From NCBI GenBank assembly GCA_030834415.1, contig JAURFH010000009.1, forward strand, positions 1-39,179: a stretch of DNA of 39,179 bases. The letters run 5' to 3'. Positions 8,801 through 16,898 of this stretch are shown in pieces. Source of the DNA: Verrucomicrobiota bacterium. Its GTDB lineage: Bacteria; Verrucomicrobiota; Verrucomicrobiia; Limisphaerales; JAEYXS01. Both the position numbers and the translations under genes were made by a program. Every line of letters begins with the position of its first letter. Positions within the stretch are counted from its first letter, which is position 1. The notes beneath the pieces were generated by a model that did not search any database, was not told the origin of the DNA, and was given only the letters and a program-made list of their open reading frames with translations.

Positions 8801-10124
8801 CCTCAATTTCACCGAAGGTCCGTGGACGGGAGACTCTTGGGGCACCCGGCCAGATACTTCCGGGCCATACTACAATACGGTGGAATGGGCGGAGACAGCC
8901 AAGATCAGTGCGGTGTTGCGCGCGGCAATGGCGAAGGCGACCGGGGAGGAAGCCAGCCATTTGGTGGCGGAATTCAACCGTCATAAAATCCAGCTCGACG
9001 ATACGTTGAACCGCGTGGTGACGCTGGCGATGAAAGATCCCAGCCTCATCCCCTCAGCCGCCGGACAGCTCTCGCGCACGGACAAGATCCCGGTGAGTGC
9101 GTTGCCGGTTTTGATTAAGGCCGCAACGGATGAGAGTACTCCGGATGTGGCCCGCGCGAATGCGGTCATCGCGCTTGCCAAGATGGATAGTGCGGAAGGC
9201 GTGAAAGCGATGTTGAAAGCCCTGCCGAGACTGGCGCAGGTGAACAAGGAAGTGAGCAATGGTTCAGAACGCGAACGCCGATTGGCTCGCGAGGCATTCA
9301 TGGATTCCACGAAGCTGGATAATCAATATGCAGTGCTCGCCGCTGAAGCGGCGGAGCTAAATGACCAGACTTCGGTGATGGCCGATGCAGCGTTGTTGAA
9401 GATCACCTATCGCAAAGACGCTTCACCCGAAGCCAAGGCTGGAGCCAATAGTGCATTGGACACTGGTTGGCAGGATGCTAAACGGCGGGCGCAAATTCTG
9501 CGCGCGGTGAAGCTCGTGGAGTTTCGCCCCTATAAGGACAAGGTGCTGATGGCTCTGGGTGACTCGAACAAGGAAGTGGCGAAAGCGGCTAAGGCGGCAG
9601 CGAACACACTGCGTCTTGACCCGGCCACGGACAAGCCGAACATGGGTGGCAAGCTGATCGCTGAGATGCCGGTGCCGGATGTGATCGCGGCCGTGCTCAA
9701 GACCAAGGGTGATGTTAAAGTTGGTGAACAATTGTTTACCCAGCAGGGTTGCGTGAATTGCCACACCACACGTGCGGATGAGCCGCCCCGTGGTCCATTC
9801 CTGGGTAATATCGCTACCACTTACAAACGTCCAGAGCTGGCGGAAGCGATCTTGCTGCCGAGCAAAACCTTGGCCCAAGGTTTTGTGGCCAATCACTTCC
9901 TGCTCAAGGACGAGACGGAATATGATGGCTTCGTGACGCTTGAAGCGGCTGACCGTGTGGTCATCCGCATCGTGACGGCACAAGAGATCACCATCCCGCT
10001 GAAAGACATCGTCAAGCGCGAGAAACTCGAGCGGTCCATCATGCCGGAAGGTTTGGCAGGGAATCTGAATGTGAAGGAATTTGCCTCACTGTTGGATTAC
10101 CTCGAAGCGTTGGCAAAGAAGTGA
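5832..10124 (+). CDS. ThuA domain - F5/8 type C domain - PVC-type membrane-bound dehydrogenase/beta-propeller - HEAT repeats - cytochrome c (CXXCH) protein
   Basis: Signal peptide 'MQIRIALIAILSLAVSGFSA'. ThuA-like 'RALLIAGGCCHDYAAQKDILKKGLEARANVTVDVIYTADKSTKARFDIYDNPDWAKGYDIVIHDECSADV'. Discoidin-like 'AFDGNPSTRWCANGPSDKEMLQVDIGAPTKLTGVSIAWE'. Dehydrogenase-like 'DLDGDGRADESRKFV...HPPHISAFIDKDGDGVSDEQKILV'. Heme site 'QQGCVNCHTTRADEPPRGPFLGNIA'. Confidence 0.88.
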   Translation: MQIRIALIAILSLAVSGFSAEKPLPKPLRALLIAGGCCHDYAAQKDILKKGLEARANVTVDVIYTADKSTKARFDIYDNPDWAKGYDIVIHDECSADVKELPYFHNILNAHKTIPAMNLHCAMHCYRIGTDEWFKFVGIHSTGHGPQEPIAINFVNQDHPVSKGLENWTTIKEELYNNIKIFPSATPLAKGLQMVKQKDGTMKAMESVVVWVNEYEKTRVFSTTIGHNNATVGDDRYLNMLTRGLLWACGKLDDKSYIKAYFAPLKRTNIAKGKPAKASSEEKNKGNLAEKAFDGNPSTRWCANGPSDKEMLQVDIGAPTKLTGVSIAWESDGAKYFHKVEGSADGNEWKTLVDASKTDKGGPYEHDFDADGIRYLRVAYLGKAGGGWGSIREFEVYSTQTEKIDPKQAQNEADEKVLKDVKVADGFNRTLFAQPPLVNYPVFVAAAPDGTVYVSSDANGSLDREANRGSIVRLRDLDGDGRADESRKFVANVDSPRGLAWDHDRLYVLHPPHISAFIDKDGDGVSDEQKILVKNIAFTFKDRPADHTSNGIELGIDGWIYCAIGDFGFMEAEGADGRKLQLRGGGIVRVRPDGTGLELFSRGTRNILEGAVSPLLDIFTRDNTNDGGGWDVRLHHFTGFEEHGYPHFFKNFPEEHVKPLADYGGGSGCGAAWIDEPGMPAGWNNLPYTADWGRNFVYRHTVAPNGATFAETEKPKEFLGATRTTDLDVDASTRIYVASWKGATFKYAGPDVGYLVQVTPKGFKPDPLPNFAQASDAELIKLLESPSYRRRLEAQRTLIRRGLNDATTKALNALAADNAKPLVARVAAVFALKQALGAKSANMLAKLAGEPAIAAWAIRALTDREDQLANVTAQPLLAGLKSSDPRTRKEAVVAVARLGKVENAGAVTPLLDDKDEVIAHTAYRALQRLQAVDACFAVVDTSGASAEQRAGALMALRKLHTPQVVDGLIARLAKETDVARRKGLITALCRLNFTEGPWTGDSWGTRPDTSGPYYNTVEWAETAKISAVLRAAMAKATGEEASHLVAEFNRHKIQLDDTLNRVVTLAMKDPSLIPSAAGQLSRTDKIPVSALPVLIKAATDESTPDVARANAVIALAKMDSAEGVKAMLKALPRLAQVNKEVSNGSERERRLAREAFMDSTKLDNQYAVLAAEAAELNDQTSVMADAALLKITYRKDASPEAKAGANSALDTGWQDAKRRAQILRAVKLVEFRPYKDKVLMALGDSNKEVAKAAKAAANTLRLDPATDKPNMGGKLIAEMPVPDVIAAVLKTKGDVKVGEQLFTQQGCVNCHTTRADEPPRGPFLGNIATTYKRPELAEAILLPSKTLAQGFVANHFLLKDETEYDGFVTLEAADRVVIRIVTAQEITIPLKDIVKREKLERSIMPEGLAGNLNVKEFASLLDYLEALAKK

Positions 10125-10131
10125 TCTTCAA

Positions 10132-10167
10132 AAACAAAAAGGGCGCGTCCGCAATGGACGCGCCCTT
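10132..10167 (-). terminator. rho-independent terminator for the minus-strand pseudopilin gene, convergent with 5832..10124
   Basis: AAGGGCGCGTCC (10139-10150) / GGACGCGCCCTT (10156-10167), 12-bp perfect stem and 5-nt loop, followed on the minus strand by TTTTTGTTTTTG. Confidence 0.85.
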
Positions 10168-10188
10168 GAAGAGGAAGTTCAGGAGAAC

Positions 10189-11082
10189 TTAGTCGTTGGC
10201 CTGGATCGTCCACATTCCCGTTTGCAGGGAGGTGGTCGTGTTGGTCGTGCCCAAGGTCTTGGCCGGGGGCAAGGTTTCAACGTGGCCGTCCAAGAACAGG
10301 TAGTTCACCATGCCGTTATGGAAATCTTGCAAGGTGACGAGGCCGCTGGTCTGGTCGAAGTGTTCGTTCGGGGCATTGATGACGTAAGTGTCATTGCAGC
10401 CGGCGATGTTGGCCGGAGCAGGGCGTTCGGTGAACACGATCGTGTCTGTCGGGTCTTGGATCATGCGAGCGCGGACAGCCGTTTGGTAGCGGGGATTCGT
10501 TACGCCAGCACTGATGGAGTCTCGGGTGTCCCACTTAGGTGACGTGCTGCTGAGATTATTCCATTGGAGGCCGATGCCCGTGCGGTTGGCCGGGCTGGGC
10601 GGCCAGTCGTTGCTACCGGGGTTGCGACCACCGATCTGGAAGCTGCCCATGTTATGGCGAGTCATCGCGTAGCTGCGACGTCGGCCGGAGGTGGCGTAGC
10701 TGGAGATTTCAATTTTATCCGAGGGGCAGATGAGCACCGGGATGACGCCGTTTTTGCCTCCACCGCGGGTGCCACGCTTCGCGGCATCGTCCCAACTGCC
10801 GCCGATTTAGGAGTTGATCAAATCATCCCAAGACAAATCAGGGTTCCAGCTCGGCATGCGGATACCGGCGTAGGGGACCTTATCGGCGTTGTCATCGGTA
10901 TACATGGTGGTGCCCACGCCAATCTGCTTCAGGTTGTTGAGGCAGCGGGTGGTCATAGCCCGCACTTTCGCTTTGGCGAGAGCAGGCAGGAGCATACCAG
11001 CGAGGATGGCGATGATAGCGATAACCACCAACAACTCGATTAGAGTAAAGGCGGAACGACGGGTACGTAAATTTAGGGACAT
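10189..11082 (-). pseudogene. type II secretion/pseudopilin-like protein (prepilin N-methylation plus H-X9-DG C-terminal domain), interrupted by an in-frame TAA (10809..10807)
   Basis: '[34 protein letters not shown]' then '[39 protein letters not shown]' then 'HNGMVNYLFLDGHVETL'. Both ORFs are in the same frame, 69 nt apart. Confidence 0.87.
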
Positions 11083-11117
11083 ATTACTAGGTACTAGGGT
11101 GTGGGTGAGTGTGAAAA

Positions 11118-11624
11118 TTAGTTCACGAGGACAACGGCCAAGTTCTGGGGGTCGATACCGTATTTCTTGCCCGCCGGTAGCGGAGGCAAGCTGGGCAGAA
11201 ACTTGCTGGTGACCAGATCTTGCAGGTCACCCGGCACTTCTTTTTTCCACATGCAGTAAACCTGCAATGCTTCGGACAGGGCATCCAAGTTCGGCTCACC
11301 ATTCTTCACATATTCCAAAGCGGGGGCTTTGGGTATGAAACCAGGAGGCATGACGTTGGGGTCTTGCGGGCTGCCGGGGACAATCACGGCATCTGGATCA
11401 CGGGTGATTGCCGCCGGAGTGCCAGCCACGCCTGGAGGAGGTGTGGCAGGATTGGCTGCGACAGCGGGCATGCCCACCGATGCCGCTGGGGCATCCACGG
11501 TCACGACAGCCGGAGCGGCACTCTGGTCAGGCTGCGGCAGGGAAGTTTCAGCCTCCTAATCACCACTGCAACCCGCTAAAACTCCAGCGACACCGAGTAG
11601 GATCAAATTCAAACTACGTTTCAT
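11118..11624 (-). pseudogene. small lipoprotein with proline/alanine-rich linker, interrupted by an in-frame TAG (11558..11556)
   Basis: MKRSLNLILLGVAGVLAGCSGD*EAETSLPQPDQSAAPAVVTVDAPAASVG...; lipobox LAGC. The ORF track entry 11118..11504 is only the downstream part, starting at GTG. Confidence 0.75.
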
Positions 11625-11786
11625 GATACGACTTTTACTACTTACTTCAGACGACTCTTCATGCCAAAGGTTTCAATAATTTGACAATCCGATGACAATA
11701 AGGTCGGCGAGGAAAATGGCTGACTTGAAGAAATGCAAGCAAAATGGCTTTTTTTTGGGCGATAAATGCGTGTACGTACGGATTTT

Positions 11787-12347
11787 TTAACCAGTATATT
11801 TGCTTTTGAGAATTAGCAGGGCTTGCCGCATGGAATCAAAGGCCATCTCGTCTGGCTTTAGCTCAGAGAGTTTCTGGCGTACGAGAGCCAGCGCTTCAGA
11901 ACTGGTTTGAGCGGTTTGGGAAGACTCCGTCCGGCAGACGAAGAAGAGGTCCAGTACGGGGTAAGTTATGCTAGCGTAGGTGTAGTTGTTCGGAGCGGAG
12001 GTGAGGAATTCCATCAGCGTAATCTCAAGATGTATCTCTTCACGTATCTCTCGGACCAAAGCTGCTTCTGCCGTCTCGCCAGCATCGACGAACCCCCCTA
12101 TGGTGCCGAGTAGTCCCTTGCCGGGGTCTTTCGCCCGACGGATGAGCAACACTTTTCCATCTTCCTGGAAGACAAAAGCTGACACGGAGACAGTGGGGTT
12201 GAAATAGAGTTCAAGTCCGCAACTGCGACACCGAAATGTTATGACAGGTTTATCCGCCGCAGAAGATTGGCCACACCGGGGGCAATATTTAACCAGTTCG
12301 AACGGTTGCATCACGGGAAGATTATGGTTTTGCCATGGTTCCGGCAA
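11787..12347 (-). CDS. Nudix hydrolase with zinc-ribbon N-terminus
   Basis: 'YCPRCG...FRCRSCG' and Nudix box 'GGFVDAGETAEAALVREIREEIHLE'. The start may be an internal Met (MQPFELVKYCPRCG). Confidence 0.9.
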   Translation of the reverse strand: MPEPWQNHNLPVMQPFELVKYCPRCGQSSAADKPVITFRCRSCGLELYFNPTVSVSAFVFQEDGKVLLIRRAKDPGKGLLGTIGGFVDAGETAEAALVREIREEIHLEITLMEFLTSAPNNYTYASITYPVLDLFFVCRTESSQTAQTSSEALALVRQKLSELKPDEMAFDSMRQALLILKSKYTG

Positions 12348-12414
12348 TGGTTGTCCCGTGAAAGCTAGAAACTACGGCTTGCGTTCAACGGCGTGGAAAT
12401 AAACTCTCGGACCA

Positions 12415-12768
12415 ATGGCCGAACCGATCATCATCGCCAACGAAGCGGAAGTCTTCGCCGGTAAAGTTGTAACTTTTAGCTACCGGCAGGACGGCATCCG
12501 CCGCGAAGGCATCTTGTTGCGGACCAAGGATGGGCTGCGCAGTTACGAGAATGTGTGCCGTCATCTACCGGTCAAACTGGACCTAGGTAGCAAATATTTC
12601 CTGACGCTTGGGCAGGATGCAATCTTGTGTCAATCGCACGGCGCCATCTTTGAGTTGGAAACCGGACTGTGCACACGCGGGCCTTGTGAAGGAGCGTCGC
12701 TTAAAGCACTGCCCATCGAAGTCCGATCTGGTCAGGTCATGCTCCTGATAAGGGACGAGGTGGAATGA
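12415..12768 (+). CDS. Rieske [2Fe-2S] domain protein
   Basis: 'CRHLPVKLDLG' and 'CQSHGAIFELETGLCTRGPC' give C-x-H ... C-x2-H ligands. Confidence 0.85.
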   Translation: MAEPIIIANEAEVFAGKVVTFSYRQDGIRREGILLRTKDGLRSYENVCRHLPVKLDLGSKYFLTLGQDAILCQSHGAIFELETGLCTRGPCEGASLKALPIEVRSGQVMLLIRDEVE

Positions 12769-12772
12769 CGGG

Positions 12773-13021
12773 CTAGGGGAGCAGAATGCCTTCCTCAACG
12801 AGCAGGATGGGGAGCTTATTCAAGATAGGGTAAACCACTTTCTTGTCCTCGCGCAAAAGCCCCCCGTCTAGCGTTTGCTTCAATGGCTGGCCAGAGCGGT
12901 TCAACAAATTGCCCGCAGTGATCTGGCGGTTCAGGGATTGCACCAAAGCATTATCTGCCAATTGCAGGGGTTGGTGCGATTCCGGGCAGCAGAGGAGATT
13001 CAATAGTTTGGCGTCGATCAT
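12773..13021 (-). CDS. Trm112/UPF0434-like small protein
   Basis: 'MIDAKLLNLLCCPESHQPL...LLREDKKVVYPILNKLPILLVEEGI'. 4-nt ATGA overlap with larC. Confidence 0.8.
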   Translation of the reverse strand: MIDAKLLNLLCCPESHQPLQLADNALVQSLNRQITAGNLLNRSGQPLKQTLDGGLLREDKKVVYPILNKLPILLVEEGILLP

Positions 13022-14331
13022 AGTATCTGACTCAGAGCGGCGGCTTGGGCCGCAGCGATGATTTCTTTTACCGGCACATTGGCGGCGAAGGCCAGCCGTT
13101 TGCAGGCTTCGTATTCTGGTGCCCGCTGGATGAGTTTCCCATCAAGACGACCGACTTTGATTTCCACCGGACCATAGGGGGTGGTCACGGTAATGGTTTC
13201 GCGGCGTAACTTGCGTCGTTCGACCAGACTGCGGCGTATGCCGAAGGCGCTGGTCTCGGTGAGCATCAGATGGCTGAAACGGTCGGCTTCCTCGCGCGTG
13301 CATAGCACTGTGAGCAAGACGCCGGGCCGGTTCTTCTTCATCTGGATAGGGGTGTGGAAAACATCCAGTGCGCCACTGGCCAAGGCTTTCTCCACGAAAT
13401 TTCCCAGCACCTCGGCCGGGATGTCATCGAGATTGGTCTCCAGCACGGCGATGGTATCTGTTTCCCAATCATGTGCAGAGGTGGCTTCATTTGCAGTGCC
13501 AAGCACGGCACGCAAGACATTGGGGCGGGTCTGGTTGTCACGAGTGCCCAGCCCATAGCCGATGCGCGTGGCGACGAGATTTTGCATCAGGCCGAATTGC
13601 TCGACGAACTCAGCCAGCAGGGCGGCGCCCGTGGGCGTCACCAATTCATGCGGTTCCTCGCATTGCGTCACGGCGATTCCGCGAGCACCTAGGATCTCCA
13701 GAGTGGCGGTTGTCGGAACAGGGAATCTACCATGCGCGCAATTGACCCAGCCAGTGCCTTCCACAACGTTCGCCGCGAACACGCGCGGCTTGCCCAGCTG
13801 TTCCAAGGCGATGCAGGCACCCACGATATCTACGATACTGTCCACGGCACCGACTTCGTGAAAGTGCACTTCCTCGGGCTTCATGCCGTGGACTTTGCCT
13901 TCTGCCACGGCAACGCGATGAAAGACAGCGATGGACTTTTGCTTCACCCAATCAGACAGGCGGCTCTCCAAGATGAGCTTCTTGATCTGGGTGTAGTTGC
14001 GATTCAGGTCATGGTCGTGACTTTGACCGGCTCCGTGCGAATGCTCATGACCATGGCTGTGGCCATGGTCATGTCCATGCGAGTGGGAATGATCGTGGTC
14101 GTGCTCGGCATTGTCGCAGGAATCGGCGCCTTCATCCACTAGGTGAACGTCAAATTTGATGCCTTCGATGTTTGATTTTTGACGGCGGGCGGTGGTGATG
14201 TGATAGCCCTCGACTCTCAGCTTGGCGATCTCCTGCTTGAGGGTGGTGACATCTACCCCAAGATCAACCATGGCCCCCAAGAACATGTCCCCGCTGATGC
14301 CGCTGAAGATATCGAGATAAAGTGTTTTCAT
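13018..14331 (-). CDS. larC: nickel insertion protein LarC (DUF111), full-length single ORF with His-rich loop
   Basis: 'YLDIFSGISGDMFLGAMVDLGVD', 'HFHEVGAVDSIVDIVG', 'VLETNLDDIPAEVLG', 'ETSAFGIRRSLVERRKLRRE'. Confidence 0.9.
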   Translation of the reverse strand: MKTLYLDIFSGISGDMFLGAMVDLGVDVTTLKQEIAKLRVEGYHITTARRQKSNIEGIKFDVHLVDEGADSCDNAEHDHDHSHSHGHDHGHSHGHEHSHGAGQSHDHDLNRNYTQIKKLILESRLSDWVKQKSIAVFHRVAVAEGKVHGMKPEEVHFHEVGAVDSIVDIVGACIALEQLGKPRVFAANVVEGTGWVNCAHGRFPVPTTATLEILGARGIAVTQCEEPHELVTPTGAALLAEFVEQFGLMQNLVATRIGYGLGTRDNQTRPNVLRAVLGTANEATSAHDWETDTIAVLETNLDDIPAEVLGNFVEKALASGALDVFHTPIQMKKNRPGVLLTVLCTREEADRFSHLMLTETSAFGIRRSLVERRKLRRETITVTTPYGPVEIKVGRLDGKLIQRAPEYEACKRLAFAANVPVKEIIAAAQAAALSQIL

Positions 14332-14352
14332 GTGTCGCCGTCAAAAGGCCGC

Positions 14353-15168
14353 TCAACCAGCCGCCAGGGAATTGATCTGACTGGCAGCGTATCCCGCTCC
14401 GAAACCGTTGTCGATATTCACCACAGTCACTCCGCTGCCGCAACTGGTGAGCATGCCAAGCAGGGCGGCCAGTCCTTTGAAGCTGGCCCCGTAACCGATG
14501 CTGGTCGGCACAGCGATCACCGGTTTGGAGACGAGCCCAGCCACGACACTGGGCAAGGCACCTTCCATTCCAGCTGCGACAATCAGCACATTCGCTTTAC
14601 GGATTTCATCCACCCGGCTCAAGAGCCGATGCAAGCCGGCCACCCCCACATCACTGATGCGCTGCACGGTATTCCCCATGGCTTCGGCAGTGACGGCGGC
14701 TTCTTCCGCCACGGGCAGGTCGCTGGTGCCAGCGGTGATCACAGCGATAGTACCGGGGCGTTTTGGCAGGGGCTTTTTTTCGATAACTACACAGCGGGCC
14801 ACCTCATGATGCACAGCTTGCTTGAATTTACGTTTCAGCAGCTTGGCTTGGGCTTCATTTACCCGCGTAATCAGGACGCGGTGATTGCGGGTCAAGATGG
14901 TCTTGGCGATGGCAGCTGTTTGATCGGGGGTCTTGCCGCTGCCGAAGATGACTTCAGGGAAGCCGTTCCGCAGACTGCGATGCGTGTCCACTTGGGCAAA
15001 ACCCAAGTCCGCAATCGGTGCATTCTGAAAGGCGCGCAGGACATCGGCTTCGTCCAGTTCGCCAGCGCGAAATCGGTCGAGCAGTTGGGCGGCTTCGGAT
15101 GTGGTCACGGCGTTGATTGTGCCAGAAGGCGGCAAAAGCTCAAATGGAAGTGATGTTTTCCGGGTCAT
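14353..15168 (-). CDS. larB: nickel pincer cofactor biosynthesis protein LarB (PurE-like)
   Basis: 'FGSGKTPDQTAAIAKTIL', 'AVITAGTSDLPVAEEAAVTAEAMG', 'LIVAAGMEGALPSVVAGLVSKPVIAVPTSIGYGASFKGLAALLGMLTSCGSGVTVVNIDNGFGAGYAA'. Start chosen at the internal Met (MTRKTSLPFELL). Confidence 0.9.
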   Translation of the reverse strand: MTRKTSLPFELLPPSGTINAVTTSEAAQLLDRFRAGELDEADVLRAFQNAPIADLGFAQVDTHRSLRNGFPEVIFGSGKTPDQTAAIAKTILTRNHRVLITRVNEAQAKLLKRKFKQAVHHEVARCVVIEKKPLPKRPGTIAVITAGTSDLPVAEEAAVTAEAMGNTVQRISDVGVAGLHRLLSRVDEIRKANVLIVAAGMEGALPSVVAGLVSKPVIAVPTSIGYGASFKGLAALLGMLTSCGSGVTVVNIDNGFGAGYAASQINSLAAG

Positions 15169-16156
15169 CGACCGGTGAGGCCTTGGTATCGCCAGCATCA
15201 GCCAGTGACTGCTTGGAGGTCTCGACCTTGATGTAGTGCAGGATGACAGGGGCGAGGATCATGCCGGGAATGCCCATGAGCCGCTCGCCGAGCACCAAGG
15301 CCAGCAGGGTGAGCCACATGGGGTTTTTGATGCGGTCACCGATGATCTTGCTGTTCAGGAAGTATTCAAACTTGTGGATGGTGATGAGGAAGCAGAGGGC
15401 GATGACGGCCAGCTCCGGCTTAACCGTGAACGCGACTCCGGTGATGAGCGTGTTGCTGATGAGGTTGCCGATGATGGGCAGCAGGCCGCAGAGAAAAGTG
15501 GTGATGGTGAGCAGGGCGGCGTGGGGGACTCCAGCGGCGGTCAGGAAGATGGCCGTGAGCAGGGTGTTGATGGAAGAGATCAACATCTGCGCGCCCATGA
15601 CCCGGGCAAAGCTCTCGAAGAAAGTGCGAAAACGACGGCGGATCTCCGTGGCCGCCTGGGCCCAGAGATTGTTACGGCTGGAATGAGGCTGGGAATCAAA
15701 ATCCAGCCTTGAGTTCACAAACAGGCTTATGGCCACCACGATGCCAATGACGAGATATACGACTTGGATGGTGGCGGTGCGCGCAAAACCGCCAATCCGT
15801 GCGAATTGCTCTTTGCCTTCGGAAATCATGACAGCTTTCAAACTTTCATAGTCTGAAAAAGGAAGCTCCACCCCCTGTTTGTTGGCGTAGTCAACTATGG
15901 CCGGAACTGTATTATCTGCGATGATGGGGAAGGTCACGTACGCCTGTTTGGCGAAAAAAATCAGGCCGATGGCAGTGCTGGATGCCAATAGAGTGAAGAG
16001 GATCAACCCCAAGGCCTTGCTGCGACCCAAGGAAAGCACTCGCAAGGAAAGGTAACTGAACAAGGTGGTCAGCAATAATGTGGCCATGCTCAGCCAGCCC
16101 GCCAAGATGAGCAGGATGAACATAAAGCCATATGATATGCGGACTTGCTTCGTCAT
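15140..16156 (-). CDS. AI-2E/PerM family transporter
   Basis: MTKQVRISYGFMFILLILAGWLSMATLL...; 'GVPHAALLTITTFLCGLLPIIGNLISN'; 'ILNSKIIGDRIKNPMWLTLLALVLGERLMGIPGMILAPVIL'-type C-terminus (YFLNSKIIGDRI in the sequence). The N-terminal part of the listed ORF (to 16759) is antisense to grpE. Confidence 0.87.
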   Translation of the reverse strand: MTKQVRISYGFMFILLILAGWLSMATLLLTTLFSYLSLRVLSLGRSKALGLILFTLLASSTAIGLIFFAKQAYVTFPIIADNTVPAIVDYANKQGVELPFSDYESLKAVMISEGKEQFARIGGFARTATIQVVYLVIGIVVAISLFVNSRLDFDSQPHSSRNNLWAQAATEIRRRFRTFFESFARVMGAQMLISSINTLLTAIFLTAAGVPHAALLTITTFLCGLLPIIGNLISNTLITGVAFTVKPELAVIALCFLITIHKFEYFLNSKIIGDRIKNPMWLTLLALVLGERLMGIPGMILAPVILHYIKVETSKQSLADAGDTKASPVDDPENITSI

Positions 16157-16333
16157 CTGTGCTTTAGATAGCACGTTCCGGGAAGGTGGAAAGCGGAAAG
16201 CAGCATTTTGTCCGGTTTCTGGTGCAGAATTGAACTTTTGCTGGAAAAGAATGTCTTTTTGACGGGCAGTTCGGGGGTTGCCGCCGGAATAGGCGTTGTG
16301 TATGTTGCTGAGCCCTTTGAAGTATAAAGAACG

Positions 16334-16888
16334 ATGAGCACGCAAGAGTCTGATGTGAAACAGCCGGGAAAAGACCCGGTGGTGAATGAAGAAACGGCCA
16401 GCGCCCAGTCGCTGACGCCGGAGCAATTGACGCAGTTGCAGGAGAAGGCCGCCAAGGCCGATGAATTGCGGGACCAATTGCTGCGTACCGTGGCGGACAT
16501 GGATAACCTGCGCAAACGCTCGGTGCGTGAGAAACAGGATGCCATCCGCTATGCCAATGAGGCCATGCTCGAGAAACTGATACCGGTGCTGGATAATTTC
16601 GAGATGGCCATGCTGGCCACAGCCAATGCGGAAGGTGCCTCCGTGGACGCCGTGAAGACGGGCGTGAACATGATCTTGGGCCAATTCAAGAACGTGTTGG
16701 GTGATGCGGGGTTGGAAGAGATCGATGCCCTCGGGAAGCCTTTCGACCCGAATATCCATGAGGCCGTTTCCCAGCAGGCCAGTGACGAGGTGGAAGAAGG
16801 CCAGGTGCTACAGCAGTTGCGCAAGGGTTACAAGTTGAAGGACCGGTTGTTGCGCCCGGCCACGGTGGTGGTTTCGAAGAAGGCTTGA
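16334..16888 (+). CDS. grpE: nucleotide exchange factor GrpE
   Basis: 'DELRDQLLRTVADMDNLRKRSVREKQDAIRYANEAMLEKLIPVLDNFEMAM', 'GKPFDPNIHEAVSQQ', 'GYKLKDRLLRPATVVVSK'. Confidence 0.95.
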   Translation: MSTQESDVKQPGKDPVVNEETASAQSLTPEQLTQLQEKAAKADELRDQLLRTVADMDNLRKRSVREKQDAIRYANEAMLEKLIPVLDNFEMAMLATANAEGASVDAVKTGVNMILGQFKNVLGDAGLEEIDALGKPFDPNIHEAVSQQASDEVEEGQVLQQLRKGYKLKDRLLRPATVVVSKKA

Positions 16889-16898
16889 AGTCTGACCT

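Noticed and set aside
10564-11043. plus-strand ORFs over the pseudopilin locus
   Set aside because: The minus strand carries unmistakable pseudopilin motifs; plus ORFs look like shadows.
10189-11624. Alternative genetic code or stop-codon recoding to explain the two in-frame stops
   Set aside because: TAA, TAG and TGA all terminate other well-recognised genes in the window and most long genes are uninterrupted; local lesions or errors are more parsimonious.
14179-15153. 324-aa plus-strand ORF
   Set aside because: Antisense to larB and the larC 5' end; no recognisable domain.
16157-16333. CIRCE (TTAGCACTC-N9-GAGTGCTAA) or sigma32 promoter upstream of grpE-dnaJ
   Set aside because: Looked for but not found; only a weak GTGCT/AGCAC 5-bp dyad near the permease start, insufficient to call.
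16157-16759. N-terminal ~200 codons of the listed 539-aa minus ORF upstream of the PerM permease
   Set aside because: Mostly antisense to grpE and its upstream region; permease homology starts at MTKQVRISYGF (16156).
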